From contig NZ_BJNM01000011.1 in assembly GCF_006539685.1 (NCBI RefSeq), positions 24,131-88,130 of the forward strand: a stretch of 64,000 nucleotides of DNA. Reading direction: 5' to 3'. The notes under the pieces were generated by a model that had not been told where the DNA came from, did no database searches, and worked only from the letters and a program-made list of their open reading frames with translations. The stretch comes from Gluconobacter oxydans. Its GTDB lineage: Bacteria > Pseudomonadota > Alphaproteobacteria > Acetobacterales > Acetobacteraceae. Shown here piece by piece: positions 29,430 to 39,411 of the stretch (within the stretch, counting starts at the first letter, position 1; every line of letters begins with the position of its first letter). The position numbers and the translations under genes were made by a program.

Positions 29430-29568
29430 CCTGCCTCCGATGGGGTAGGATCGTGGACGCGGAGGCTTATGTTATGAAGTCAACGCAGAATGTGACCGGT
29501 CGGCCAGTTGTGACGGGGGTTCCCGGACCGCATCTGACGGAACAGTCTGAAGGACGACAGAGAGCGAG

Positions 29569-31473
<1,905 letters not shown>

Positions 31474-31495
31474 TCAGGCAGCCAATCGCACCAAC

Positions 31496-31535
31496 AGGCG
31501 CGTCATCGGGATCTTTCCCGGTGCCGCGCCTTTTT
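31496..31535 (+). terminator. intrinsic terminator between ftsH and glmM
   Basis: AGGCGCG (31496-31502) pairs with CGCGCCT (31525-31531), with an inner stem ATCGGGA/TCCCGGT, followed by TTTTC. glmM starts 32 bases later, so it needs read-through or an embedded promoter. Confidence 0.78.
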
Positions 31536-31566
31536 CATTTCTGGCAGACAGGCAGGATTCTTCATT

Positions 31567-32925
31567 ATGGCCACCAAAAGGTCTCTGTTCGGTACTGATG
31601 GCATCCGGGGAACGGCCAATACCGCGCCCATGACGGTCGAGATCGCACAGAGACTGGGGCAGGCGGCCGGTCTGTATTTCATGCGCAGCCAGAACCGCCG
31701 GCATAGCGTCGTGCTCGGCAAGGATACGCGCCTTTCAGGCTACATGCTGGAATGTGCCCTGGTGGCGGGCTTCCTGTCGGCCGGGATGGACGTCATTCTG
31801 GTCGGACCGCTGCCCACGCCTGCCATTGCCATGCTGACGCGCTCCCTGCGGGCGGATCTGGGGGTGATGGTCTCTGCATCGCACAACCCCTTTACCGACA
31901 ACGGCATCAAACTGTTCGGACCGGACGGTTTCAAGCTTTCTGACGAGGTGGAAGGCGAGATCGAGGATCTGATGTCACAGGATCTGTCCGCGCGGCTGGC
32001 GTCACCGGCGCAGATCGGCCGAGCGTCCCGTCTGACGGATGCGGCCGGGCGCTATATCGAGAATGCGAAGGCCTCTTTTCCGCGTGGCCTGCGTCTGGAT
32101 GGCCTGAAGATTGTCATCGACTGCGCCAATGGCTCGGCCTATCGCGTGGCACCCACGGCCCTGTGGGAGTTGGGTGCGGAAGTCATCAAGATCGGCTGTT
32201 CGCCTGATGGTCTGAACATCAATGACGGCGTGGGGTCAACGCATCCTGAAACGCTGTGCGCAGCCGTCAGGGAGCATGGTGCGGATTTCGGTATTGCGCT
32301 GGATGGTGATGCGGACCGTGTTCTGATTGCGGATGAGAACGGCAATCTTGTCGACGGAGACCAGATCATCGGTCTGATCGCAGCCTTCTGGAAGCAGCAT
32401 GACCGGTTGCGAGGCAATACGGTGGTGACGACCGTCATGTCCAATATGGGTCTGGAAAAGGCCCTGGCGGAGAATGGTCTCGAACTTCAGCGCACGGCGG
32501 TCGGTGATCGCTATGTCGTGGAACGGATGCGGGAAATCGGGGCCAATCTGGGCGGCGAGCAGTCCGGTCACATGGTCCTGTCGGACTATGCCACCACGGG
32601 CGATGGTCTGATTGCGGCTTTGCAGGTCCTGGCGGTGTCCGTCGAGACCAAGCGGCCTGCCAGCGAGATCTGCCGTTTCTTCACGCCTTATCCGCAGCTT
32701 CTGAAAAATGTCCGCTATTCAGGGACCAGTCCGATGAGCAGCCCGGATCTCGCTGCGGCCAAGGCCTGGGCGGATGAGCGGCTGGCCGGAAGTGGCCGTC
32801 TTGTCCTGCGGGCAAGCGGGACTGAACCGCTGATCCGTGTCATGGCCGAGGCGCAGGATGAGGCGCTGGTGCATGAGGTTGTGGACCATGTCTGTGATGT
32901 CATCCGCGCGATCGCGCACGCCTGA
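31567..32925 (+). CDS. glmM: phosphoglucosamine mutase
   Basis: This 452-residue enzyme of the alpha-D-phosphohexomutase superfamily interconverts glucosamine 6-phosphate and 1-phosphate for UDP-GlcNAc, peptidoglycan and lipopolysaccharide. The phosphoserine is Ser105 in [12 protein letters not shown]. The metal loop is ALDGDADRV, the substrate loop GGEQSGHM, and the phosphate-binding end [15 protein letters not shown]. The opening [14 protein letters not shown] is diagnostic of GlmM. It is convergent with ctrA; a 7-bp stem CCTGCCG/CGGCAGG lies in the gap at 32955-32972. Confidence 0.96.
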
Positions 32926-32993
32926 TTCTGGCAGATGACTGTAAGAAGCGGGAACCTGCCGTAAGCGGCAGGGGCGCCTGATCCCGAGTGCGG

Positions 32994-33737
32994 TCAGACG
33001 GCCGCGATGGCTGCGGGAACGCTGTTTCTGGACGGTGCGTCTGTCGTGACGGGGATTTCCGCGGTGTCGTCTTCCCGCAGGATGTAGCCGCGTCCCCAGA
33101 CGGTCGCGATCAGGTTGCCCGCGCCGACATTCTGGAGTTTGCGACGCAGCTTGCAGATGAAGACGTCGATGATCTTCATTTCCGGCTCGTCAATGCCGCC
33201 ATAAAGGTGGTTGAGAAACGCGTCCTTGGTCAGGACGGATCCCTTGCGGATCACCAGCAGTTCCAGAATGGCATATTCCTTGCCCGTCAGGTGCAGCGGA
33301 GCGCCGTCGACCGTGACGTTCTTGCCATTCAGATCCAGTTCCAGATTGCCGACACGCAGTTTCGGCTCGGCAAAGCCACGGGAGCGCCGCATGACGGCCT
33401 GCAGACGGGCGACCAGTTCGCCTGCGTCGTAAGGCTTGGTCATGTAGTCGTCAGCCCCCATGGAGAAGGCCCGGATTTTCGCCTGGGGGCGCAGCAGGGC
33501 GGACAGGACAAGGATGGGCGTCGTGATACGCGCGGCCCGGGCGCGGCGGATGACTTCGTAGCCTTCAAGGTCGTTCAGCATAAGTTCAAGCACCACCACA
33601 TCGTAGTCGTAGTGGCGAAGCATCTCGATGGCTTCTTCGCCAGACGGCGTGTGGTCCACGGTGAAAGACGCGGTCCGCAGGATCTGGGACAGTGTGGTGG
33701 CGGCTGACTGATCGCTGTCGACAAGAAGGATACGCAT
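32994..33737 (-). CDS. ctrA: CtrA-family cell-cycle response regulator with Glu at the phosphorylation site
   Basis: This 247-residue OmpR-type regulator has an N-terminal receiver (1-120) and a winged-helix DNA-binding domain (about 130-230). The DNA-binding part, with LTGKEYAILELL, FLNHLYGGIDEPEMKIIDVFICKL and TVWGRGYILRED, is nearly identical to Caulobacter CtrA. fliI lies next door, as in other alphaproteobacteria. The receiver is odd: Asp51 is Glu (DVVVLELMLNDLEGYE), and the acidic pocket reads LLVDSD with Ser at position 8. The Lys of MTKPYD is kept. The ending, SVPAAIAAV, is about 15 residues past the Caulobacter end and does not finish in Ala-Ala. The start at 33737 has GGGAG upstream. 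Confidence 0.92.
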   Translation of the reverse strand: MRILLVDSDQSAATTLSQILRTASFTVDHTPSGEEAIEMLRHYDYDVVVLELMLNDLEGYEVIRRARAARITTPILVLSALLRPQAKIRAFSMGADDYMTKPYDAGELVARLQAVMRRSRGFAEPKLRVGNLELDLNGKNVTVDGAPLHLTGKEYAILELLVIRKGSVLTKDAFLNHLYGGIDEPEMKIIDVFICKLRRKLQNVGAGNLIATVWGRGYILREDDTAEIPVTTDAPSRNSVPAAIAAV

Positions 33738-33927
33738 GTTCTCAACTCCCGGCTTGGTGAAGCAATGGTTACTACCCAAGGTTGTGTGTGTCGATAGACA
33801 TGGATCAAAAATCGTAAAATTGTCATTATTTTTCCCGTCAGAGGGGAACGTTAGGGTTCTCTTAAGGGTGTGGTTGTAGGGTTGGAAGATCGGAACAATC
33901 CGCGGAAAACGGTCAGAAACTGCCACT
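33738..33927. promoter_or_regulatory. ctrA-fliI divergent promoter region
   Basis: These 190 bases separate the divergent ctrA and fliI genes. They are AT-richer than the surroundings and contain a candidate CtrA site at 33851-33865. No confident -35/-10 pair was found. Confidence 0.5.
33851..33865 (-). promoter_or_regulatory. ctrA: candidate CtrA-binding site
   Basis: Read on the minus strand, TTAA-N7-CTAA then C matches the CtrA consensus TTAA-N7-TTAAC except for one base. It lies about 115 bases upstream of the ctrA ATG and 63 bases upstream of fliI, suitable for autoregulation or control of flagellar export genes. Confidence 0.5.
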
Positions 33928-35286
33928 ATGGACGACTACGACAGACTGCTCGAAAGGCTTTCGAACCTCACCTGCGACTGGGTTGTAGGAAGCGTTAAAG
34001 ACGTTATCGGTCTCTGTCTGACCGTTATCGGACTCGAAGGTTTCATTACGATTGGAGACCGAGTCGCGGTGAAAGCGCGTGACGGACGGGTTGTGCAATC
34101 CGAGGTTGTGGGCTTTCAGGGTGATGTCGCGCGGCTCATGTCCTTCGGGCCTCTGGACGGAATTGGTCCGGGCTGCGAGGCTAGGATTCCGCTGAACCGT
34201 CATGATGGTGGCCTTGGCGTTAATGAAAGCTGGCTGGGGCGCGTGCTGGATCCGCTGGGACAGCCGATCGACGGGAAGGGGCCTCTGTTTCCGTCGTTTG
34301 AGCGGCAGCCGGTCCAGTGTCCTCCGCCCAATGCTGCAAGCCGGGCGCGGCTTGGCGAGCGTATCGACCTCGGGGTCCGCGCCCTTGATACCTTCACGAC
34401 CTGCCGGCGCGGACAGAGGCTCGGGCTTTTCGCAGGGTCGGGTGTCGGGAAATCCACATTGCTGTCCATGCTCGCCCGCGGCGCGGACTGTGATGTCGCC
34501 GTGATCTCGCTTGTGGGTGAGCGTGGGCGCGAGGTGCGGGAGTTCATCGAGGATGATCTCGGGCCGGAAGGGCTGGCGCGGAGTGTGCTGGTGATTGCGA
34601 CTTCTGATTCACCGCCACTGATGCGTCGCGAAGCCGCCCTGTCCGCCATGGCCATCGCGGAATATTTCCGGAACCAGGGCAAATCGGTCCTGCTGCTGAT
34701 GGACAGCGTGACGCGGTTCTGCATGGCGCTGCGTGAAATCGGTCTGTCAGCCGGAGAGCCGCCTGCGACGCGGGGTTATCCGCCTTCGGTTTTTGCCGAA
34801 CTGCCGCGTCTTCTGGAGCGGGCGGGGCCTGGCTATGCCGATCAGGGCATGATCACGGCGCTCTTCACGGTTCTTGTGGAGGGGGATGACCAGAATGAGC
34901 CGGTTGCGGATGCCGTGCGTGGCATTCTGGACGGGCATATCATTCTTGACCGCAAGATCGGCGAGCAGGGGCGGTATCCTGCCATTGATGTTCTGCGTTC
35001 CCTGTCGCGTGCGGTGCCGGGATGTAATTCGCCTGAGGAAAATGCTCTGACGCAACGCGCGCGGGCAGCGATGGCGACCTATCAGCGGATGGCAGATATG
35101 ATCCGGCTGGGAGCCTACAAACCCGGAACGGATCGTGAGGTGGATGAAGCCATCGCCCTCATGCCGAAGCTAAACGAGTTCCTGTCTCAGGGGCGGAACG
35201 AACGCACCACGCGCGCCGAGGCCTTTGAACAGCTGGCGCAGATCATGCAGATGCCGCTGAAAAACCTCCCCCCGAATGAATCGTAA
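33928..35286 (+). CDS. fliI: flagellar export ATPase FliI
   Basis: This 452-residue protein is the ATPase of the flagellar type III export apparatus. Walker A is GLFAGSGVGKSTLLSML near residue 170, followed by VISLVGERGREVREFIEDDLG. Walker B is VLLLMDSVTRFCMALREIGL, and the adenine-binding region is GQNE-like. It resembles F1 beta but has the FliI/YscN family features. It faces away from ctrA and is followed 11 bases later by fliJ, forming a small flagellar operon. The rest of the flagellar genes are not in the window. Confidence 0.93.
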   Translation: MDDYDRLLERLSNLTCDWVVGSVKDVIGLCLTVIGLEGFITIGDRVAVKARDGRVVQSEVVGFQGDVARLMSFGPLDGIGPGCEARIPLNRHDGGLGVNESWLGRVLDPLGQPIDGKGPLFPSFERQPVQCPPPNAASRARLGERIDLGVRALDTFTTCRRGQRLGLFAGSGVGKSTLLSMLARGADCDVAVISLVGERGREVREFIEDDLGPEGLARSVLVIATSDSPPLMRREAALSAMAIAEYFRNQGKSVLLLMDSVTRFCMALREIGLSAGEPPATRGYPPSVFAELPRLLERAGPGYADQGMITALFTVLVEGDDQNEPVADAVRGILDGHIILDRKIGEQGRYPAIDVLRSLSRAVPGCNSPEENALTQRARAAMATYQRMADMIRLGAYKPGTDREVDEAIALMPKLNEFLSQGRNERTTRAEAFEQLAQIMQMPLKNLPPNES

Positions 35287-35297
35287 AGGACCTCACA

Positions 35298-35723
35298 ATG
35301 GAACCCTCACCTCTCGAGACACTGATTACCCTGCGGGAGCAGGAGCTCGATCTTGTGGAACGCAGCTTTGCAGAGGCCGTGGCGCGGGAAACGGCTGCGG
35401 AAGAAAAACTGACTGCGGCGCAGGCGGAGATCCTGAACGAACAGCGGATCGCATCCAGCCCTACGGCGGATGACGGTGCCGTGGAGGCATTCAGCCGGTG
35501 GCTTCCCGGAGGGCGGCAGGCGGTTCTCGAAGCACGGCAGCGCTGTCGGGAAGCGGCGATGGATCGCGAGGCGGTGCGTTCAGCCCTGATCGCTGCCCGG
35601 GCAGCGATGGAGGCCGTCAGGACCTTGCGGGAAGAGCAGAAGGAAGAAGAGCGGCAGGCTGACCTTAGAAAGGAACAGAATGCTCTGGATGAACTCGCTG
35701 TCCGTCAGTTCGGCAGGTCGTGA
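35298..35723 (+). CDS. fliJ: FliJ-like flagellar export coiled-coil protein
   Basis: This 141-residue protein is predicted almost wholly alpha-helical and coiled coil, with many Glu/Ala/Arg (LITLREQELDLVERSFAEA and VRTLREEQKEEERQADLRKE). Sequence identity to FliJ is low by nature. The call rests on size, coiled-coil character and position immediately after fliI. FliJ links the FliI hexamer to the export gate FlhA. Its last 19 bases overlap the end of a convergent gene. Confidence 0.7.
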   Translation: MEPSPLETLITLREQELDLVERSFAEAVARETAAEEKLTAAQAEILNEQRIASSPTADDGAVEAFSRWLPGGRQAVLEARQRCREAAMDREAVRSALIAARAAMEAVRTLREEQKEEERQADLRKEQNALDELAVRQFGRS

Positions 35724-36136
35724 GAGGGTGCATGCTCACGTAAGGCGGTCTCGATCTGGGCCGCGGTGCCAATCAGGGCGCAGGCGACCGGATGGGTGCT
35801 GTCGCGGACGAAGGCCAGGACGAGGTCGGGATCGCTGGAGAAAAGGTCGCTTTGCAGCGTGATGACCGGTGTCATTTCGCCGTTGCGGGATGCCCCTTCA
35901 GCCGCGTGTGAGAGAAGGCGGGCAACAGCTTTTTCCAGTGCGGGAAGAAGTACCGTGTGAGGGGCGTCATGATGTGCGGCATGGGTCGCGATCAGTTCAT
36001 CCCAGCCGGCACGGGTTACGAAAGCGGGGATGCCGTCAGGGGGCGTGTCGCGCTCGGCGCGCAGGAGGGCGCCGGATTGGGCCATGCCAAGGATATCCAG
36101 GGCAGGAAGAATCGCGGGGTCGAGTTTGATGGACAT
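35705..36136 (-). CDS. hypothetical protein overlapping the fliJ end
   Basis: This 143-residue protein is unrecognised. It has no signal peptide or membrane helix. The sequence begins MSIKLDPAILPALDILGMAQSGALL. It contains a long segment with several His (THAAHHDAPHTV) and ends in LVLAFVRDSTHPVACALIGTAAQIETALREH, which looks like a regular alpha/beta domain. It is convergent with and overlaps fliJ by 19 bases. Its codon-position bias resembles that of real genes here, but function is unknown. Confidence 0.5.
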   Translation of the reverse strand: MSIKLDPAILPALDILGMAQSGALLRAERDTPPDGIPAFVTRAGWDELIATHAAHHDAPHTVLLPALEKAVARLLSHAAEGASRNGEMTPVITLQSDLFSSDPDLVLAFVRDSTHPVACALIGTAAQIETALREHAPSHDLPN

Positions 36137-36204
36137 TCTGGTCTTTGGTTCGCGGGTGGAAGAGGTCGGCTTATTCCACGGAAGGCGCGGCCTCTGTGCC
36201 GTTG

Positions 36205-36759
36205 TCAGTGCGGCGGGTTGCCCATGGCCTGCATCAGGGCCGTAACCTGCTCGGGCTGGGCCTTGAAGAGGGCGACATTGGACGGGTTGGGGCTGGGCAT
36301 TCCCGTCGGGAGCTGTCCGTTGCTGGCGGCCAGAGTCATGCCGAATGTGGTCATGCCCATCACAAAGCTCTCGGGTGTGAAACCGTGGCTTTGCAGGACG
36401 GGCGCCAGCCCCGGCACCTGACTGATCTGCCGGATCGTCTCTGAGAGGCTCGTGCCATGAGAGTTGGGGGGCTGGATATTCCGGGCCTGGAGTTCGGCGA
36501 TCGTTGCGGCGGCCCGGGTCATGAAGTCAGGCGGCAGCGGGTAGTGCATGGCCCGTTCCGTATCGGCACGGACCTGCGGCGACACCTGCTGGGTCTGCTG
36601 CGGTGCACCCTGAAGGGGGGCGCTGCCGTCGATCTGGGTCTGGCTCGAGACGCCGCCTTGATAGGCGGATGGCGGGTAGGTCTGCGCCTGTGCGGCCAGT
36701 GGCAGCATTGCAGCGGAAACGAGAAGGGCCGAGAGCCCTGTCATGCGGGGAAATGTCAT
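36205..36759 (-). CDS. secreted protein of unknown function
   Basis: This 184-residue protein has a signal peptide (hydrophobic core ALLVSAAMLPLAAQAQ) and a Gln/Pro/Ser-rich linker (about residues 27-65). A helical domain follows with ERAMHYPLPPDFMTRAAATIAEL and TPESFVMGMTTFGMTLAASNG. No family is recognised. The ATG at 36759 overlaps the aminopeptidase TGA (ATGA), so it is translationally coupled with the upstream gene. A longer start at 36771 is also in frame. Confidence 0.6.
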   Translation of the reverse strand: MTFPRMTGLSALLVSAAMLPLAAQAQTYPPSAYQGGVSSQTQIDGSAPLQGAPQQTQQVSPQVRADTERAMHYPLPPDFMTRAAATIAELQARNIQPPNSHGTSLSETIRQISQVPGLAPVLQSHGFTPESFVMGMTTFGMTLAASNGQLPTGMPSPNPSNVALFKAQPEQVTALMQAMGNPPH

Positions 36760-38039
36760 GCCTGCACCCATTCGCCAGCGCGCATCAGCGGCACGCGGTT
36801 GCCATTCTTGAGACCATCGAGGTCGATCTTGTCCGAACCAATCATCCAGTCAATGTGGATGAGGGAGTCGTTGACGCCGCGCTCCAGCAGTTCTTCCGGC
36901 GTCAGGCCTTCGATATCGACCATGCACTTCGTATAGGCCTGACCAAGAGCAATGTGGCTGGACGCATTTTCGTCGAACAGCGTGTTGCGATACAGGATCT
37001 TGCTGGCCGAGATGGGCGAGGAGTGCGGCACGAGGGCCACTTCACCGATCCGGGCTGCGCCTTCATCGGTGCTGAGGATGCGCTTGAGTACGTCTTCGCC
37101 ATGGCTTGCGGACGCTTCGACAATCTTTCCGTTTTCAAAGCGGACCGATATGTTGTCGATCAGCGTGCCCTGATGGAAAAGCGGCTTGGTGCTGCTGACC
37201 CGGCCATCGACCTTGCTGCGATGGGGCGTCGTGAAGATTTCTTCTGTCGGGATATTCGGGTTGCAGACAATGCCGTTGCCCGATTTTTCCGAGCCGCCTG
37301 CCCAGAGATGCCCGTCCGCAAGGCCGACCGTCAGATCGGTGCCGGGGCCGCTGAAATGCAGGGCCTCGAAGCGGCTGTCATTCATGTATTTCGCCCGGGC
37401 GTGCAGGCGGGCGTTATGGGCTTTCCACTCGGCGACCGGGTCGGCCACGTCGACGCGGGAGGCCTTGAAGATCCCATCCCACAGGGCGGCGAGCGCCTCG
37501 TCGGCCGGAAGCTCCGGGAAGACCTGTGCAGCCCAGGCCGGGGTGGCGCAGGCGATGATGTTCCAGTTCACGGCGAACTGCGTGATGATTTCCATCGCCG
37601 GGCGGTTGGCCTTGGAATTGGCGCGGTTGGCCCGGGAAATGCGCTCGGGGTCCTGACCCTTCAGAAGGGTCGGGTTGGCGCCCGTGATAGCCATGCGGGC
37701 TGCGCCTTCACGGAAAGCGCGGGCCATGCCGTCAGCGAGCCAGGTGGGGGCGACGTCGAAGGCCTCGTCCGGGGCGTGGATGAAGCGGGCCAGCGTGGTC
37801 TCGTCATCCGCATACAGCGTCGTCACCAGGGAGGCGCCAGCCTTGTAGGCGTGTTCCGTCACGCGGCGGACCAGTGGGACGGCGGCCAGAGGCGCTGTGA
37901 TGAGAAGCTGCTGGCCCGGCGCGATGTTCAGGCCAACGCGGACGGCAACCTCGCCCAGGCGATCAAGCAGCTGTTCGTGCGAAAAGGTGGAAGGAGCGGA
38001 CACGTTGGACTCTTTCGCAGTGATCATTCTGTCCGTCAT
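36756..38039 (-). CDS. M29-family metallo-aminopeptidase
   Basis: This 427-residue protein matches aminopeptidase T/PepS of family M29. The N-terminal domain carries GLNIAPGQQLLITAPLAAVPLVRRV. The C-terminal domain has metal-ligand candidates in FHQGTLIDNISVRFENGKI, STDEGAARIGEVALVPHSSPIS and NASSHIALGQAY, and ends with the signature HIDWMIGS. It removes N-terminal residues from peptides in the cytoplasm. The start at 38039 is preferred to one 27 bases further up, and an ATG at 38027 is also possible. It is followed by a coupled secreted protein gene. Confidence 0.88.
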   Translation of the reverse strand: MTDRMITAKESNVSAPSTFSHEQLLDRLGEVAVRVGLNIAPGQQLLITAPLAAVPLVRRVTEHAYKAGASLVTTLYADDETTLARFIHAPDEAFDVAPTWLADGMARAFREGAARMAITGANPTLLKGQDPERISRANRANSKANRPAMEIITQFAVNWNIIACATPAWAAQVFPELPADEALAALWDGIFKASRVDVADPVAEWKAHNARLHARAKYMNDSRFEALHFSGPGTDLTVGLADGHLWAGGSEKSGNGIVCNPNIPTEEIFTTPHRSKVDGRVSSTKPLFHQGTLIDNISVRFENGKIVEASASHGEDVLKRILSTDEGAARIGEVALVPHSSPISASKILYRNTLFDENASSHIALGQAYTKCMVDIEGLTPEELLERGVNDSLIHIDWMIGSDKIDLDGLKNGNRVPLMRAGEWVQA

Positions 38040-38093
38040 GGTGTGCCCTGTGGCGGCGAAGTGCAAGAGAGCAGCGCGGGCTCAGGCGGTGAC

Positions 38094-38945
38094 GTGACAG
38101 GTCTGCAGACGCGCAGTATCGTCGCCGGCATGGAACCCGGACTTCACATTTTCGCCGATGCCGGCGAGCCAGACCAGCGACCATTCGATGTTGCGGTCGT
38201 CATGCCGAGCCTGTTGCGGCCGAGTATCGTCCGCGCACTTCAGTCCATCTTCGCGCAGAAGGGCGGGTTGCGGGTCCAAGTCATGATCGGGCTGGATCGC
38301 GCACCAGGAGAGGGCGCGCACGAACTGCTACGGCGTGCAGTCGAGGGACGGCCGCCGGGCTGGGCTGTTGAAGTTCTGTGGCCCGGTTATTCCACCTCCC
38401 AGAGGCATGGCGGATTTGGCCGTGCAAAGGATGGGGGCGTGTTGCGCAGTGTGCTCAGCCAGCTCTCGAACGCGCCGCGGATTGCCTATCTCGATGATGA
38501 CAACTGGTGGGCGCCGGATCATCTGTCCTCACTGCTGACGGCGATCGAGGGGCAGGACTGGGCCTGGGCCGGGCGCTGGTTCGTGCATCCGAGAACACTG
38601 ATGCCCATCTGCGAGGATCAGTGGGAGTCTGTCGGGATCGGGGGCGGGATTTTCCGGGAAAGCTATGGCGGGTTTGTCGATCCGAACTGTCTGATGATCG
38701 ACCGGACGCGGGCGCCGGAAGCTCTGGACATGTGGAACCAGCCTCTGGCCGGAGACGGGACACAGATGACGGCGGACCGGAATGTTTTCAGACTGCTGAA
38801 GGACAGGCCGGGCAGACCGACCGGCGAATATACGGCGTATTATGTCCTGACCGAGACCGACGGTCTTCATCCGGCACGGCTGCGGCTGATGGGGCCGGCG
38901 GCCTGGGATGCGGCGTCCCGGAAAACGGTCGCTCAGGACGCCTGA
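38094..38945 (+). CDS. glycosyltransferase-like protein (GT-A fold)
   Basis: This protein of about 283 residues contains a GT2-type nucleotide-diphospho-sugar domain. The opening strand is FDVAVVMPSLLRPSIVRALQSIFAQ. An Asp-rich metal site is in IAYLDDDNWWAPDHLSSLL, and an acceptor region is near GGIFRESYGGFVDPN. There is no signal peptide or membrane helix. The start is uncertain: I use a GTG at 38094 that follows AGGCGG, while an ATG at 38130 and a GTG at 38061 are also in frame. The gene is divergent from the aminopeptidase. The sugar donor and acceptor are unknown. Confidence 0.7.
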   Translation: MTGLQTRSIVAGMEPGLHIFADAGEPDQRPFDVAVVMPSLLRPSIVRALQSIFAQKGGLRVQVMIGLDRAPGEGAHELLRRAVEGRPPGWAVEVLWPGYSTSQRHGGFGRAKDGGVLRSVLSQLSNAPRIAYLDDDNWWAPDHLSSLLTAIEGQDWAWAGRWFVHPRTLMPICEDQWESVGIGGGIFRESYGGFVDPNCLMIDRTRAPEALDMWNQPLAGDGTQMTADRNVFRLLKDRPGRPTGEYTAYYVLTETDGLHPARLRLMGPAAWDAASRKTVAQDA

Positions 38946-38948
38946 TGC

Positions 38949-38985
38949 AAAACGGCCGGTGCAGAGGGGAATTCTGCACCGGTCG
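38949..38985 (-). terminator. intrinsic terminator for the 84-aa gene
   Basis: A 13-bp stem (38953-38965 with 38973-38985, one G-T pair) is followed on the minus strand by TTTT. It lies just past the stop at 38999 and between convergent genes. Confidence 0.8.
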
Positions 38986-38998
38986 TCTCGGCCGCCAA

Positions 38999-39253
38999 TT
39001 ACATGGAGCGGATCGTGTTGCGACGCGGCGGGCGGCGCTGGCGGTCGGACTGGGCGTCCGGGTTGGCGGCCTTGGCAGCCTTTTCACGCGCGATGGTGCG
39101 CAGTTCGACTTCCAGTTCGCGGATGCGGCGCTGGATGCTCTCCTTCAGCGTCGGAGAGGTGTGGGACTTCATGGACGCGATCGTTTCCTTGAGGTCCCGG
39201 AGCTGTTTTTCCTTTTCGGCCTGATTACGGCGAATAGGCTGGTTGTCGGACAT
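38999..39253 (-). CDS. small basic coiled-coil protein
   Basis: This 84-residue protein is dominated by a charged helix (QAEKEKQLRDLKETIASM and TLKESIQRRIRELEVELRTI) with a basic tail rich in Arg (RQRRPPRRN). No family is recognised. ATG at 39253 has AGGGA close upstream; an ATG at 39274 adds seven residues. A strong terminator follows. It lies downstream of hisC on the same strand, 158 bases away. It could be a nucleic-acid-associated protein, inferred only from charge. Confidence 0.6.
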   Translation of the reverse strand: MSDNQPIRRNQAEKEKQLRDLKETIASMKSHTSPTLKESIQRRIRELEVELRTIAREKAAKAANPDAQSDRQRRPPRRNTIRSM

Positions 39254-39411
39254 CTGTCCCTGAAATGCACGCATATGTTCGTCTTTCCGCATGAAGCATT
39301 CATGGGCCTCCCGCCCATCCGGAGATGGCGGGATGGAACACGCAAAAGCGTGCCCGGCTGGCCCTGTCTGGCTCATGATTATGGGGGACGGAGTATTACC
39401 GTCCGGTTAAT

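Noticed and set aside
32955..32972. 7-bp hairpin between glmM and ctrA as a terminator
   Set aside because: The stem is good but no T-run follows on either strand. It is mentioned only with glmM.
36603..38093. Plus-strand open frame running into the glycosyltransferase gene from antisense of the aminopeptidase
   Set aside because: The first 500 residues are a mirror of the M29 aminopeptidase coding strand. Only the part after about 38094 has protein-like content.
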